Part shown: piece after piece, positions 63,300 to 64,000 of the stretch
Layout: each line of letters begins with the position of its first letter
Numbering within the stretch: position 1 is the stretch's first letter
From: Tubulanus polymorphus
Lineage: Eukaryota; Nemertea; Palaeonemertea; Tubulaniformes; Tubulanidae
DNA: 64,000 nt
Direction of reading: 5' to 3'
NCBI RefSeq assembly: GCF_964204645.1
Contig: NC_134034.1
Coordinates: 14,141,962-14,205,961 of the forward strand
Notes under the pieces: generated by a model
Database searches by the model: none
Told to the model about the DNA's origin: nothing
What the model saw: only the letters and a program-made list of their open reading frames with translations
Made by a program: the position numbers and the translations under genes

Positions 63300-64000
63300 G
63301 ACAACTTCCGTCATCGGGAATAAAGTTATTCAAACATAACTCTGCACTGGAAGTTACTATGTGTGGTTAGTGATAGATTCTCTGACAGGGAAACACAATT
63401 ACAGAGAGAGAAAAATCTTATCTGAAGTCGATTAGAACGAATAATAACAGGAGGAATATATTTCGCTTGATATTGATTATTGTATAAATTCTGTAGAAAA
63501 AACACGTTTTATTTGTGACGAATGTTAATTTATTATCGATTCCATCCTCATGAATCTATAGATAATAGTTTGGACGCAGTTTATTTCTATGTTTTTTCAC
63601 TCGTGCGATAATGCATACGAGCAATTCTGCTGTTATTTGTAATATAGTATTAAATATTTCATTTGCCGCTTGTCAATACGGTACTGAGGCTGCGATGAGA
63701 GTTTTAGCGATAAACTGCGCTTACTGTAGTATGTTTTATTCTTTTAGTATAGTTCTGAATTCAATACGTTGATGGATTTCAAAGAGTTTCCCTTAATGAG
63801 AAAGTTATAATTGATGATCCTGTCTGATCGAATATCGGATATAGGAAATCAGCAAAGCTTTTAAAAGCATACATTTTAACGAGATGATTGTATCCGGGTG
63901 ATAGTTAGACAGCCGGAAACGTGATAGAAATTTTTTTAAATCTAAAATCTGAGTACTAGAAATTACTCGATGAATCTTTAGCCATTCTAAACTTGCAAAT
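63300..64000. other. Right edge, no recognisable feature
   Basis: AT-rich sequence with no long ORF, no repeat shared with the rest of the window and no clear exon of the kringle gene. Confidence 0.4.

Noticed and set aside
63023-63301. 92-codon plus-strand ORF with a hydrophobic start
   Set aside because: No ATG at the start, it runs into a transposon-like fragment, and the region is intronic for the minus-strand kringle gene.

Overview
The window is animal nuclear DNA. It has GT-AG introns, AATAAA-type polyadenylation signals, tRNA-derived SINE heads, MITEs and many minisatellites. The recognisable protein families are metazoan: kringle, ependymin-related, mannose-6-phosphate-receptor-homology and SLC6 transporter. 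It is AT-rich outside the satellites. A marine lophotrochozoan (for example a mollusc, annelid, nemertean or brachiopod) fits, but the phylum cannot be fixed from the sequence.

Positions 1-~44760 are a tandem segmental duplication. Unit 1 (1-22633) is the longest. Unit 2 (22634-34804) lacks about 10 kb of the interior. Unit 3 (34805-~44760) ends where homology fades. Each unit has a 'head' with a ~100-bp tandem repeat, a G-rich array, a 64-bp VNTR exon and splice-like sites, then an array carrying RNA polymerase III B-box-like motifs with a 176-bp palindromic MITE. Next comes a ~1.3-kb module made of a terminal-exon-like membrane-protein ORF, a poly(A) signal, telomere-like CCCTAA motifs and an antisense tRNA-derived SINE head. 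The unit ends with an 'alpha' segment (CCAAT/ATGGCGC promoter-like) and/or a 'beta' segment (inverted SINE-like pair, G-rich array, 123-codon ORF, 40-bp minisatellite). I see no firmly supported protein gene here, only ORFs and spliced-looking exons copied between units. Unit 1 also holds a (TATCG)n satellite and two 18-bp minisatellite arrays.

Positions 44978-45943 are a non-autonomous PIF/Harbinger-like transposon with TTA target duplication and a frameshifted MADF/Myb-SANT-like remnant. From 46.8 kb onward lies ordinary gene space. A four-exon gene encodes a small secreted protein of unknown family (46819-48179). A secreted or membrane MRH-domain gene is partly present (49561-51717). One isolated, intact SLC6 transporter exon follows (52380-52511). 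A fourth, partial copy of the duplicated unit is inserted at ~52614-56990 with its ~1.3-kb module doubled. After it come two unassigned exons (58018-58385), an ependymin-related gene (59076-61704) and, convergent on the minus strand, two kringle exons (62310-63006).

The genes on the right are mostly linked to the secretory or extracellular system but form no obvious pathway. The most notable features are the modular repeat unit, its escape into gene space as copy 4, the frame-rotating VNTR exon, and minisatellites that start at or just after 5' splice sites in several neighbouring introns.
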